64,000 nt of DNA from assembly GCA_000156295.1 (NCBI GenBank), contig DS999226.1, forward strand, positions 148,781-212,780. The letters run 5' to 3'. Of this stretch, positions 45,703-54,639 are shown one piece after another. The position numbers and the translations under genes are program-made. The notes beneath the pieces were generated by a model. That model saw only the letters and a program-made list of their open reading frames with translations, had not been told where the DNA came from and made no database searches. Numbering within the stretch: position 1 is the first letter of the stretch; each line of letters starts with the position of its first letter. The DNA is from a marine gamma proteobacterium HTCC2148. Lineage in GTDB: Bacteria > Pseudomonadota > Gammaproteobacteria > Pseudomonadales > Halieaceae.

Positions 45703-47361
45703 ATGCAGTATCAAAAGATCCTGCTGACCCTGTCGATCCTGTTTTCTATGTCCTGCGTCGCAAACGATCAGCAAATAGACGTCGAACGACTTTCAACCAC
45801 TGTCAAAGTTCTCGCTTCAGACGAGTTTGAAGGCCGCGCACCAGGGGGGGTGGGTGAACAAAAAACGGTCGCCTACCTCATTGAGAGATTCAAGAGACTA
45901 GGCCTGCACCCCGGCGGAGACGATGGTAGTTGGACGCAGGCGGTACCGCTGGTCCATACCCAATTGCAGGAATCGGTTGGTCTGACTTTTCACCACGCAA
46001 AGGCTAACCAGAGTTTGACCCAGGGAACTGACATCGAAGTCAGTACTGTGCGTGCGGTAGAGCAAATTGCGATCGAGGAGGCCCCTGTGGTCTTTGTTGG
46101 CTTTGGCGCTAGCGCACCGGAGCGACAATGGGATGACTATGGTGATATCGACCTTTCCGGCAAAGTCGCCCTGTTTCTGGTAAACGACCCCGACTTTGCG
46201 GCAGAGGCGGATGAACCGGTCGCCGGAATTTTTGGCAACAAACGTATGACCTACTATGGCCGCTGGACCTATAAATTCGAAGAGGCCAGCCGCCGAGGCG
46301 CTATTGCAGCACTGGTCATTCATGAAGACGTAGCCGCTGGTTATGGCTGGAACGTGGCTTCATCGTCTCCAGGAGAAAATTACTCCATTGTTCTCGCAAA
46401 AGGGGCACCCAGCCCAATCGCATTGCAGGGATGGCTGCATGGCGATGCAGCGGCACAATTATTGACAAGCGTCGGTCTCAATCTGGATGAGCTACGGGTG
46501 CAAGCGCGCAGCTCATCCTTTCAGGCTTTTGAACTTGAGGGCGTCAGTTTCAGTGCTGCAAGTACTGTTACAAAAGAAATTATTGAAAGCCAAAACGTAC
46601 TGGCATTATTACCCGGCAGCACCCGTCCCGAGGAAACCATAATGGTATCAGGCCACTGGGATGCCTATGGAATGGGTGAGCCTGACGAGCAGGGCCGCCG
46701 CGTGCGCCCCGGAGCCAATGACGACGCCCTGGGTATTGCGGGTGTACTGGAGCTCGCTAGAGTACTCAAAGCAGGCGCTCCGCTGCAGCGCAGTGTGGTA
46801 TTTGCGGCCTGGACAGCGGAAGAAAGCGGTCTATTGGGTTCAGAAGCCTATGCCAGGGCGCCCATCTATCCGCTGGAGAAGACTGCTGCCAACTTGACCC
46901 TCGACATCCTCCAAACCGCTGGCCCAGCTCGCGATGTCATTTTGGTAGGTGAAGGTCAAAGCGACCTTGAAGATGACCTTGCCCGGGCAGCCACACTACA
47001 GGGGCGCGTATTAACACCCGAAAGCCTACCCGAGAACGGCTTGTTTTTCCGCGCCGACCACTTTTCCGTCGCTCGACGAGGCGTACCCGTATTACTGATC
47101 ATGGGTATCGCCGGCGGATCGGACCTGGTCAAAGGCGGTCGAGCTGCCGGCGACCAATGGGTCGCCGACTACGTGGGCAGGTGCTATCACCAAACCTGTG
47201 ACGCATGGAATCCCGACTGGGACCTGCGTGGCGCGGCACAGGACATTGAATTATTCCAGACGATCATAAGCGCTTTGGGTAATTCTACGCGCTGGCCTAA
47301 ATGGCGCGAGGGGTCTGAATTCAAGGACGTGAGAATGGAAAGCGCCAAACTGCGTCACTAA
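45703..47361 (+). CDS. M28-family zinc aminopeptidase, lipoprotein
   Basis: A 552-residue peptidase. The N-terminus is a lipoprotein-like signal (LSILFSMSC). A PA-type insert lies around 110-270. The catalytic domain has the co-catalytic zinc set H318 and D320 (SGHWDAYG), D340/D341 (GANDDALG), E373-E374 (TAEESGLLG), a later D in LTLDILQ and H near CYHQTCD. It releases N-terminal amino acids from peptides in the periplasm or at the cell surface. A GGGAG ribosome site precedes ATG 45703, 55 nt after the monooxygenase. Confidence 0.9.
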   Translation: MQYQKILLTLSILFSMSCVANDQQIDVERLSTTVKVLASDEFEGRAPGGVGEQKTVAYLIERFKRLGLHPGGDDGSWTQAVPLVHTQLQESVGLTFHHAKANQSLTQGTDIEVSTVRAVEQIAIEEAPVVFVGFGASAPERQWDDYGDIDLSGKVALFLVNDPDFAAEADEPVAGIFGNKRMTYYGRWTYKFEEASRRGAIAALVIHEDVAAGYGWNVASSSPGENYSIVLAKGAPSPIALQGWLHGDAAAQLLTSVGLNLDELRVQARSSSFQAFELEGVSFSAASTVTKEIIESQNVLALLPGSTRPEETIMVSGHWDAYGMGEPDEQGRRVRPGANDDALGIAGVLELARVLKAGAPLQRSVVFAAWTAEESGLLGSEAYARAPIYPLEKTAANLTLDILQTAGPARDVILVGEGQSDLEDDLARAATLQGRVLTPESLPENGLFFRADHFSVARRGVPVLLIMGIAGGSDLVKGGRAAGDQWVADYVGRCYHQTCDAWNPDWDLRGAAQDIELFQTIISALGNSTRWPKWREGSEFKDVRMESAKLRH

Positions 47362-47540
47362 GCCACCGTTGGCGTTTGCCCGGTGATAGCTGGCACCTCG
47401 GCCAAAAGACAGGATAAGAAACGATCAATCAATATCGCCTATATGCAGTTATTTCGCTGGCCTGATAGCAACGGCCGCTAGCAGAGGATAAACTGGCCAC
47501 CTCGTGGTGACTGACACTGGATTCGATCGGAGAAATTTGC

Positions 47541-47891
47541 GTGGCATATGATTTAACTGGAAAAATAAAACTTATTCAGGATGCAAAAACTTTTGACAGC
47601 GGGTTTACCAAACGAGAGATGGTGGTCATCGTCGAAGACGGCAAATACCCTCAAGAAATCAACCTCGAATTCGTTCAAGAAAAAGTGACATTGCTAGATT
47701 CGCTGCGGCCAGGACAAGAAGTAACCGTCACCTTTGACATTCGAGGAAGGGAGTACAACGGTCGTTATTTCAACAACCTCCAGGGTTGGAAAATCGATGC
47801 CGCGGAAGACGCATCAGCAACTGGTATCGACGAGCAATCACCACCCTTCCCTACTCCGTCTGACTTTGGGGACGAAGATATACCGTTCTAG
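47541..47891 (+). CDS. DUF3127 OB-fold-like protein with SSB-type acidic tip
   Basis: A 116-residue protein that matches DUF3127, a single-stranded-DNA-binding-like OB-fold family. GTG 47541 with GGAGA 7 nt upstream is the start. The body (about 1-92) shows NLEFVQEKVTLLDSLRPGQEVTVTF; the tail is acidic and ends in DEDIPF, which matches the C-terminal tip of bacterial SSB (DDDIPF), the contact site for replication and repair proteins. A role at the replication or repair machinery is inferred from this. Monocistronic. Confidence 0.82.
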   Translation: MAYDLTGKIKLIQDAKTFDSGFTKREMVVIVEDGKYPQEINLEFVQEKVTLLDSLRPGQEVTVTFDIRGREYNGRYFNNLQGWKIDAAEDASATGIDEQSPPFPTPSDFGDEDIPF

Positions 47892-48032
47892 CATGCCCGG
47901 TTTTTTGTCGCCAGCAGGATCAAAAGCAGGCTGATCGACCAACAGCGATATAATAATATACGCTGATGTTCCCTCCATTTTTGACTCGTTTTTGTGTATG
48001 CTGGGGGACCAGATAACGCATTTAGACATATC

Positions 48033-48230
48033 ATGGCTACGAAACCACTGACAACATTAGGCAAAAAGAAGCAACCCGCTGCTGTGGAGACTTCATCTTC
48101 TCTTGACGACAAAGTGAAAGCTTTTCTCGAAGCCGGCGGAAAAATAGAGAAAGTCGAGTCTGGAATTAGTGGGCAACCCAGCATGGCACCCCCTAAACCC
48201 AAACCGTCCGAATCCAAAGAATCTGAATAA
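48033..48230 (+). CDS. Small conserved-type protein with SGISGQ motif
   Basis: A 65-residue, lysine- and proline-rich protein. ATG 48033 (MATKPLTTLGKKKQ) is used; the frame is open upstream to 47994. The segment DDKVKAFLEAGGKIEKV-ESGISGQ resembles the short 'FLxxGGkIxxI-x-x-GvSGQ' motif I have seen in small uncharacterised gammaproteobacterial proteins. No membrane or metal motif is present. It lies 141 nt after the DUF3127 gene. Function unknown. Confidence 0.55.
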   Translation: MATKPLTTLGKKKQPAAVETSSSLDDKVKAFLEAGGKIEKVESGISGQPSMAPPKPKPSESKESE

Positions 48231-48372
48231 ACCGAGGTGATGGCCCCTAAGCTGTAGAGGGGGCTTGTACCCAGGTTTTATCTAACCCTACCTTGCTTCA
48301 TTTTGCTTCCCGACCTGCACCTCTCGGGATGTCCCGTAGATAAGCCATCACCCACAGGGCCTGTCGTAGAAA

Positions 48373-49002
48373 ATGTACTACGGAGAAAAACTTAACAGCA
48401 TCAGCCATTTGGTCGGGGCCGTCATTGCACTGATCGCGCTTGGTGCGCTGCTCGCATTGGGCATTCAAACTGGCGACCCTCTGGTCATCGTTGGCTTTAC
48501 AGCTTTTGGCCTTGCCCTGGTACTGTTGTACACCATGTCAACGCTTTACCACAGCTTCCAGGAACCTCGACTTAAAAAAGCCTTTCAGCTTCTGGATCAC
48601 ATTTCGATCTACCTGCTTATTGCTGGCTCATATACTCCTTTTATGCTGGTCAGCCTGGGCGGCAGTGAAGGAAAGATGATTCTTTCCCTGGTATGGACAC
48701 TGGCCATTATCGGAATCCTTTCTGAAGTGTTCTTATCTGGGCGAGTGGTCAAGACGATTCAACTCGTCATTTACCTCAGCATGGGCTGGGCGTGCTCCCT
48801 GGAATTCGCCAGTTTAAAAGCAGCCCTGCCTGAAGTGGGTTTCTTTTGGCTGACCGCAGGTGGAATCGCATACACAGCAGGAATTGTATTTTATTTACTC
48901 GACAAGATGAATCGACTTGATCACTCCCACGGTATCTGGCACTTTTTTGTTCTTGTCGGTTCTGTCTGTCACCTGATCGCTGTCATTGGCTATGTTCGAT
49001 AA
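48373..49002 (+). CDS. trhA: Haemolysin III / PAQR-type membrane protein (TrhA)
   Basis: A 209-residue, seven-helix inner membrane protein of the haemolysin III / PAQR family. The start YGEKLNSISHLVGAVIAL and the His/Asp motifs STLYHSF, LDHISIYLLIAGSYTPF and SHGIWHFFVLVGSVCH are the conserved metal-site residues. Bacterial members (TrhA) affect membrane lipid homeostasis; the name 'haemolysin' should not be read as toxin. Monocistronic, with a weak hairpin (48243-48264) before it. Confidence 0.92.
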   Translation: MYYGEKLNSISHLVGAVIALIALGALLALGIQTGDPLVIVGFTAFGLALVLLYTMSTLYHSFQEPRLKKAFQLLDHISIYLLIAGSYTPFMLVSLGGSEGKMILSLVWTLAIIGILSEVFLSGRVVKTIQLVIYLSMGWACSLEFASLKAALPEVGFFWLTAGGIAYTAGIVFYLLDKMNRLDHSHGIWHFFVLVGSVCHLIAVIGYVR

Positions 49003-49162
49003 ACGTCGACTAAAGCAAAATTCAGAAAAACAGAGCGGCAGCGGCAGACAAATAATTCCCTCGTGGACTCTTCAGGCATCATCGTTTACTCCAGTTAACG
49101 CACCGGAGCCCAAATGTCTAATAGCAACGTAACTTTTATCCGATAAAGTAGAGACCAGGAAA

Positions 49163-49663
49163 ATGACAAACAATGACGTTCTACGCCGCCTGCGCTTTAT
49201 CTTCGATTTTGACGATGCAACGATGATTAAAATTTTCGCATTGGCCGGGGCAGAGGTGAGGCGTGGCCATATTATTTCCTGGTTGCTCAAAGAAGATGAA
49301 AACTCTTATCAGGAGTGCAATGACAAAATGCTCGCGACTTTCCTCAATGGACTAATCAACGAGAAGCGGGGCAAACGTGATGGCCCGCAGCCCAAGGCTG
49401 AACATTCATTGACCAATAACCTCATTTTGAAAAAACTGAAAATCGCCTTGAACCTGCAATCCGACGATATTATTAACATCCTGCATCTTGCCGACTATAA
49501 ATTGAGCCTATCAGAACTCGGCTCATTTTTTCGAAAGCCAGGGCACCGAAACTATCGACAGTGTAAGGATCAGGTATTACGAAACTTTCTTATGGGCTTG
49601 CAGATTCAGCAGCGAGGTCAGAAAGAAAAAAAATCGGATTCCATTTGGCCAAGCAGAAACTGA
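49163..49663 (+). CDS. DUF1456-family protein (YehS-like)
   Basis: A 166-residue protein with two copies of the DUF1456 domain: TNNDVLRRLRFIFDFDD (3-19) and TNNLILKKLKIALNLQSDD (82-100), each followed by the F(L/R)-(R/K)KPGHxNYxQCxDQVLRNFLxGL type segment. E. coli YehS has the same arrangement; function is unknown. Cytoplasmic. ATG 49163 is preceded by an AGGAAAA ribosome site. Monocistronic. Confidence 0.85.
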   Translation: MTNNDVLRRLRFIFDFDDATMIKIFALAGAEVRRGHIISWLLKEDENSYQECNDKMLATFLNGLINEKRGKRDGPQPKAEHSLTNNLILKKLKIALNLQSDDIINILHLADYKLSLSELGSFFRKPGHRNYRQCKDQVLRNFLMGLQIQQRGQKEKKSDSIWPSRN

Positions 49664-49874
49664 AGCAAAGGTGGATTCCTGTTTCACTCGCCAGCGAGCA
49701 AAGCAACTTATTTTCCCATACCATTAATCAAGGTACCGTTGATAGTATCGCTTCGTTAGCCGGGCCAACATCGCCGGTCGCGCTGATATGTCGCGGTTTT
49801 ATTACTGCCCGGACTTTGCCAACAGGGTAGTCTGGGCTACAGTAGCGTCATCCTGAGCCACTGAATCAATTATC

Positions 49875-51872
49875 ATGCCAATCAGCAGAAGGACCGTTCT
49901 AGGCCTACTTTCCAGTAGTACATTTTTGCTGACCGCAGGCAGCTTGGGCGCTTCCAGCTCACCAGGACCCACTCTTGCTTTGCGTTTCCCCCAGGGGGTT
50001 GCCTCTGCCGATCCGCAGCCGACTGCGGTGATGCTCTGGACGAGGGCTGTGCCCGAGGCTACTGCCGACGAGACAAGTGTCCAGGTACAACTCAGCCTGG
50101 ACAGTGATTTTTCCACCCTAGTTGCGCAAGAAACGGTTGCTACCAGCCTGGAGCATGACTTCACTATTAGAATCTTGGTTAGGGAGCTCAATCCGGACAC
50201 ACGCTACTACTACCGTTTCGTAGGTGCGAACAGTAGCTCTCGTATCGGCCGAACACGCACGGCCCCCGCGCCCGGGCAAGAGCGCAACGTCAACATGGCC
50301 TTCGTCAGTTGCCAGAGCTACGAGCAGGCTTACTATGGTTCCTGGGCTCGTATGCTTGCCGATGACAAAGCCAAAAGCGACAGTGAACAGATCGATTTCG
50401 TCCTGCATCTGGGGGATTTTATTTATGAACGCAGCTGGCCCAAGCTCGCCAATGACATGCCGGTACCCCGACCGTTGCCCCCATTTCCTGATGGCGTCCA
50501 GCAGGACGAGTACAGTTACGCTCTGACTTTAGCTGACTATCGTCACCTGTATAAAACCTATCTAAGCGATCCAAACCTGCAGGAAGCCCGCGCTCGCTGG
50601 CCTTTCATATGCACCTGGGACGACCATGAATTTAGCAACGACAGTTACCAGGTTTACACCACATACCGAGAAAGTCCGGTCGCTGAGAGCGAGCGCAAAG
50701 TGGCCGCCAACCGCGCTTGGTTCGAGTTTATTCCTGCAGTGCTGGATGAGCTTGAAGAACAACCCGCGCATAACTTTCGCAAACCCAAAACAAACGTCAC
50801 CAGTTCTACTGATGGCGCTATAGAAAGCCTTTGCATTTACCGCCAACTCAATTGGGGCAAGTACCTGGATATTTTACTGACGGATAGCCGCAGCTACCGC
50901 AGCCCTGCTTGTCTGCCAGATGACTTCGCGGAGTCGCTGGGACTGGTAATGAGCTCAGTACAATTGGTCGAAATGGCCGATGCTGGCGACGAATACAATA
51001 ACGGCAACCCACCCGCTACCCTGCCCTATGCCGACGGTAACACCCCCAATCCAGGTAAAGGCCGCGCGCCGGGGTCTTTGTTGGGAGAATCGCAACGAGA
51101 CTGGTTACTGCAAGGACTCTCGTCCGCTGAGGTACCCTGGAAACTGTGGGCCAATGCCCTACCGATGATCCCCATGCGACTGGATTTATCCACTCTCCCC
51201 TTCACCGATTATGAAGACGGCATCTTTCACCTTGATGCCTGGGCCGGTTACCCACACGAGCTCGGCCTGATCATGAAACAGCTGCAGGCAGAGGAAGTCA
51301 CCGGCGTAGTTTCCTTCTCCGGAGACCATCATATGCACGGAGCGGGAGCGCTGCGACACAATGCCAGTGATACTGAAGCAAAGCCGGTAGCGGTAGACTT
51401 CAGCGTCGCAGGTATCAGCTCCCAACCGATGTTTGAAGAGCTTTATAAAGTCGGCAGTCAATCCCATCCCGATTTCGCGGCATTGGTTTACAGGCTTGAA
51501 GAGGGCGAAGTCACTCCGACCTGGAACATGACCATGTTGGACGGTGCTCTGGCCTCATTTGCATATTCTCAAACAGGATTGCGCGCGCCTGCCCGATGGC
51601 TGGGACCAAACGGTGCGAATCCAGACCTTAAGTACCTCGATAGCACAGCGAATGGCTATGGACTGGCGCAGTTCAGCGCAGAGCACTTGAGGGTATCCAT
51701 GGTCACAATGGAAAGCCTTCTTTCGCCATTTGAATCAGCACCCCAAATCAAACACATTGCCCACTTCGAGTTACCCATTTGGTCGGCAGCAAGCTCGCCT
51801 GAGCTCAGCGAACCTGTGTTCGAGGGAGGCGCTTCCTTTCCGTTTACACCGCCTGACCCCGCGGCAACATAA
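49875..51872 (+). CDS. phoD: PhoD-type alkaline phosphatase/phosphodiesterase
   Basis: A 665-residue enzyme with a Tat signal (SRRTVLGLLSSSTFLL). It matches the PhoD family: an N-terminal immunoglobulin-like domain (QGVASADPQPTAVMLWTRAV), then the metal-binding core with HLGDFIYE, WDDHEFSND and FSGDHHMHG. PhoD enzymes use Ca and Fe and cleave phosphomonoesters and diesters in the periplasm, the second alkaline-phosphatase-type enzyme in the window. Monocistronic, convergent with RsuA. A Pho-box is not obvious. Confidence 0.92.
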   Translation: MPISRRTVLGLLSSSTFLLTAGSLGASSSPGPTLALRFPQGVASADPQPTAVMLWTRAVPEATADETSVQVQLSLDSDFSTLVAQETVATSLEHDFTIRILVRELNPDTRYYYRFVGANSSSRIGRTRTAPAPGQERNVNMAFVSCQSYEQAYYGSWARMLADDKAKSDSEQIDFVLHLGDFIYERSWPKLANDMPVPRPLPPFPDGVQQDEYSYALTLADYRHLYKTYLSDPNLQEARARWPFICTWDDHEFSNDSYQVYTTYRESPVAESERKVAANRAWFEFIPAVLDELEEQPAHNFRKPKTNVTSSTDGAIESLCIYRQLNWGKYLDILLTDSRSYRSPACLPDDFAESLGLVMSSVQLVEMADAGDEYNNGNPPATLPYADGNTPNPGKGRAPGSLLGESQRDWLLQGLSSAEVPWKLWANALPMIPMRLDLSTLPFTDYEDGIFHLDAWAGYPHELGLIMKQLQAEEVTGVVSFSGDHHMHGAGALRHNASDTEAKPVAVDFSVAGISSQPMFEELYKVGSQSHPDFAALVYRLEEGEVTPTWNMTMLDGALASFAYSQTGLRAPARWLGPNGANPDLKYLDSTANGYGLAQFSAEHLRVSMVTMESLLSPFESAPQIKHIAHFELPIWSAASSPELSEPVFEGGASFPFTPPDPAAT

Positions 51873-51928
51873 ACACCTCATTCCAGCAGACAAGCGAGCA
51901 CTGACGACCATGCGCCTACTTTACTGCG

Positions 51929-52666
51929 TTATTCTGTTGGGCTCAGGCAGCAGTGCTCCAAGCCCAGTAAATCCAGCTCCGACAGGGTCAGTTCTCGCCA
52001 TTGCCCAAGCGCAGGGCCAGCCGCCATTGATAGTGAGCCCACCGAGGTCCTATGCAGCGCTTTAACCCGGTTATCGAAACGACCAAACATTCTTTTGATC
52101 TGGTGATAGCGCCCTTCGATCAGGTCCACTTCTGCCTCGTATTGACCAAGAATTCTTAATTCAGCTGGTCGCGTAGTCACACCCTCAAAATCAAAATACA
52201 TGCCATCGGCAAAAGCCTTCACGTAGCTATCGTCCAGTGCTTTTTCAAGCAGGACCCGATATGTCTTGGCGATATTGTTTTGCGGATCAGACAGGGACCT
52301 CGACCAACGCCCATCGTTGGTCAACAGCATCAGTCCGGTAGAGTTAAAGTCCAGCCGCCCTACGATGTGCAATTCGCTGCTATAGGGCACAGATAACAGA
52401 TCGATGACTGTTTTGTGCTGCTTGTCCCGGGTGGCGCTAACCACGCCAGACGGTTTGTGAAGCATAACGTAACGTGCCTTATTGGCCTGCAAAACACGCG
52501 CATCGAGAGTCACCCGGGTAAAAGGGCCAACAGCCTGGTTGATTGAGTCAGCGGGTCGACCATCAATATGTATTCGTCCCTGCGCCAACAGCAAACGCAC
52601 CTCTTTGCGATGCACACCCCCACGTTCACTCACCAAACGATCCAATCTGGTCCGTTGAAGTTTCAT
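51929..52666 (-). CDS. RsuA-type 16S rRNA pseudouridine synthase
   Basis: A 245-residue enzyme. An S4 RNA-binding domain (about 5-60; LVSERGGVHRKEVRLLLAQGRI) is followed by the RsuA/RluB catalytic domain with D106 in GRLDFNSTGLMLLTNDG and a LIEGRYHQIKRMFG segment. It should isomerise uridine 516 of 16S rRNA (RsuA) or a related site (RluB/E/F); RsuA is preferred by length and motif but not certain. Located in the cytoplasm, convergent with phoD and divergent from the threonine aldolase gene (115-nt gap). Confidence 0.88.
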   Translation of the reverse strand: MKLQRTRLDRLVSERGGVHRKEVRLLLAQGRIHIDGRPADSINQAVGPFTRVTLDARVLQANKARYVMLHKPSGVVSATRDKQHKTVIDLLSVPYSSELHIVGRLDFNSTGLMLLTNDGRWSRSLSDPQNNIAKTYRVLLEKALDDSYVKAFADGMYFDFEGVTTRPAELRILGQYEAEVDLIEGRYHQIKRMFGRFDNRVKALHRTSVGSLSMAAGPALGQWRELTLSELDLLGLEHCCLSPTE

Positions 52667-52781
52667 CTTAATTTAAAGATGAGCACAGTCATCCCCTTTA
52701 GACATCAAACGCGCTACTGCGGCCGCGACAGAACGCAACAGTCGAGTTAATATTGTCTCATCTTTATCAGGCACAAACAGT

Positions 52782-53819
52782 ATGAATACTATAAACGCAG
52801 ACTTTCGCAGCGACACAGTCAGTCGGCCCTCCCCTGCCATGCGCGAGGTCATGGTAAAAGCCCCGGTAGGCGACGACGTTTTTGGCGACGATCCTACTGT
52901 TAATGCGTTGGAGACCTGGACCGCAGAATTTGCGGGCAAGGAAGCAGCACTTTTTTGTACCTCTGGCACCCAGAGCAACCTGGTGGCCCTGCTGGCCCAT
53001 TGCCAGAGGGGCGATGAGTACATCGTGGGTCAGGAAGCCCATACCTATAAATACGAAGGCGGTGGCGCTGCTGTATTCGGCGGCATCCAGCCTCAGCCCA
53101 TAGAATACTCAAATGACTCAACACTGGACCTGAATAAGGTGCGCAGCAAAATCAAACCAGATGACTTTCATTTTGCACGCTCGCGCCTCTTATGCCTGGA
53201 AAACACGCGTTCTGGCGATGTGCTACCGATGGACTATCACTCGCAGGCCGCGAGTCTCTGCAGCGAAACCGGCCTGGCACTGCACCTGGATGGCGCTCGC
53301 TTGTTCAACGCCTGCGTCAAGCAGCAGGTAAGCCTACAGGACATCGCACAGCACTATAACTCCGTTTCCTTATGCATATCAAAGGGCCTTGGCGCGCCCG
53401 CAGGGTCAATTTTGGTGGGCAATGCTGAACTGATCGACCAGGCGCGCCGTTGGCGCAAAATGCTGGGCGGTGGTATGCGCCAAGCCGGCATCATGGCGGC
53501 TGCCTGCCAGTATGCGCTGGAGAACAATATTCCGCGGCTGGCGGAGGATCATGAAAACGCCCTGCATCTTGCCAAAGGCCTGGCGTCACTACCCGGCGTG
53601 AACTGCGATATTGCAAGAGCGCAAACCAACATGGTGTTCATGACACTTGATGATGCAGCTATCACTAATGGCCTTGTTGCTCGTTTAGCTGACGAAGGTA
53701 TTGCCGTGCTGGGCGGTGACGTTATGCGCCTTGTTACCCACATGGATATTGATCGCAGTGCCGTAGATCGACTAATTAGTGTCTGTGATGCATACCTGCA
53801 GGGCATCGGGCAACATTGA
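52782..53819 (+). CDS. ltaE: Low-specificity L-threonine aldolase
   Basis: A 345-residue PLP enzyme. The N-terminus FRSDTVSRPSPAMREVMVKAPVGDDVFGDDPT is typical of LtaE, and the Schiff-base Lys is in CISKGLGAPAGS. It splits L-threonine and L-allo-threonine to glycine and acetaldehyde in the cytoplasm. Its stop is followed by a 7-bp hairpin (53826-53832/53848-53854) in the convergent gap, with a 15-nt loop and no T run. Monocistronic. Confidence 0.93.
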   Translation: MNTINADFRSDTVSRPSPAMREVMVKAPVGDDVFGDDPTVNALETWTAEFAGKEAALFCTSGTQSNLVALLAHCQRGDEYIVGQEAHTYKYEGGGAAVFGGIQPQPIEYSNDSTLDLNKVRSKIKPDDFHFARSRLLCLENTRSGDVLPMDYHSQAASLCSETGLALHLDGARLFNACVKQQVSLQDIAQHYNSVSLCISKGLGAPAGSILVGNAELIDQARRWRKMLGGGMRQAGIMAAACQYALENNIPRLAEDHENALHLAKGLASLPGVNCDIARAQTNMVFMTLDDAAITNGLVARLADEGIAVLGGDVMRLVTHMDIDRSAVDRLISVCDAYLQGIGQH

Positions 53820-53895
53820 AGACCGCTGTGACCAAACATTATCTTGCGTCACAGGGCTAGTGGATAAAATCGCCGATTAGCACCTGGTCATGTCC

Positions 53896-54639
53896 TCAGG
53901 AATAACGGTATTCGGATAACCCAAGATCACGTAACACAGCTTCAAGGTGCGCCTTGGCCTCAGGTGTCGGACCGGGATAATCTCCCTCGATTGGTGTATT
54001 GCCGATATAGCCCAGATCGTCCGTGCCCTCTGCAGAAGCAAAAAAGGCAATCGTTACCAGTGTTCGCAGACCGTCAAACACCTTGGCAATGTAGATGTAG
54101 CGCAAATCGCTCTCTGCCTCTTCGTAGGCAATCACATCGATAATTTCTAACTGCTGTGCCGATGAGGCCTGGACAAATTTTTTGTCAAAGCAGCGCTGAG
54201 ACTCCTCGTCTAGCCAGGCTAGACCCGACAGTATCTCTTTGCGGTCTGCCTGGTGGCTAGGATAGGGAGCGCTAACCCACTCATCGATTGCGTCAGGCAC
54301 GCCCACCTCGGAAGCCGATGGCACGCTCCCCTCTCTGGGAATTAAAATATCGCAGAGCGTTGCGGTCAGGTTGCGCTGGTCCTGAGTCATGGTGAGCGGC
54401 CAGGGCGATTGTGGAGGCGATATCAGATTGGGATCTGTGCCATAGCCCTCACCGGTGACAGGCGCAAGTTCGAGGTCGGGCCAACGCCCAGCCACTTTTG
54501 CGGCGGAAATCGCCGCCGAATCGCAGCCGCTAATGACGGGTAAGGTAATACCAGCGGACATCACGCCCAGCCATTTCAGGGTTTGACGACGACTTAGCGC
54601 GCTTTTATAGGCTGGGATTGGCTCGTTGATGTCAGGCAC
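53896..54639 (-). CDS. Gluconate 2-dehydrogenase subunit 3-type protein with Tat signal
   Basis: A 247-residue small subunit of a GMC-type membrane dehydrogenase. The N-terminus (SRRQTLKWLGVMSAGITLP) is a Tat signal; the domain (about 85-240) has LCDILIPREGSVPSASEVGVPDAIDEW and F-D-K-K-F features of the gluconate_2-dh3 family. Such subunits carry a signal-less GMC partner out of the cytoplasm. The start is GTG 54639, directly after the GMC stop TAG (54640-54642), so the two are co-translated. No cytochrome c subunit gene is adjacent. Confidence 0.9.
   Translation of the reverse strand: MPDINEPIPAYKSALSRRQTLKWLGVMSAGITLPVISGCDSAAISAAKVAGRWPDLELAPVTGEGYGTDPNLISPPQSPWPLTMTQDQRNLTATLCDILIPREGSVPSASEVGVPDAIDEWVSAPYPSHQADRKEILSGLAWLDEESQRCFDKKFVQASSAQQLEIIDVIAYEEAESDLRYIYIAKVFDGLRTLVTIAFFASAEGTDDLGYIGNTPIEGDYPGPTPEAKAHLEAVLRDLGLSEYRYS

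Noticed and set aside
48373-49002. Haemolysin toxin
   Set aside because: The seven-helix PAQR/TrhA pattern shows a membrane homeostasis protein; toxin activity is not implied.
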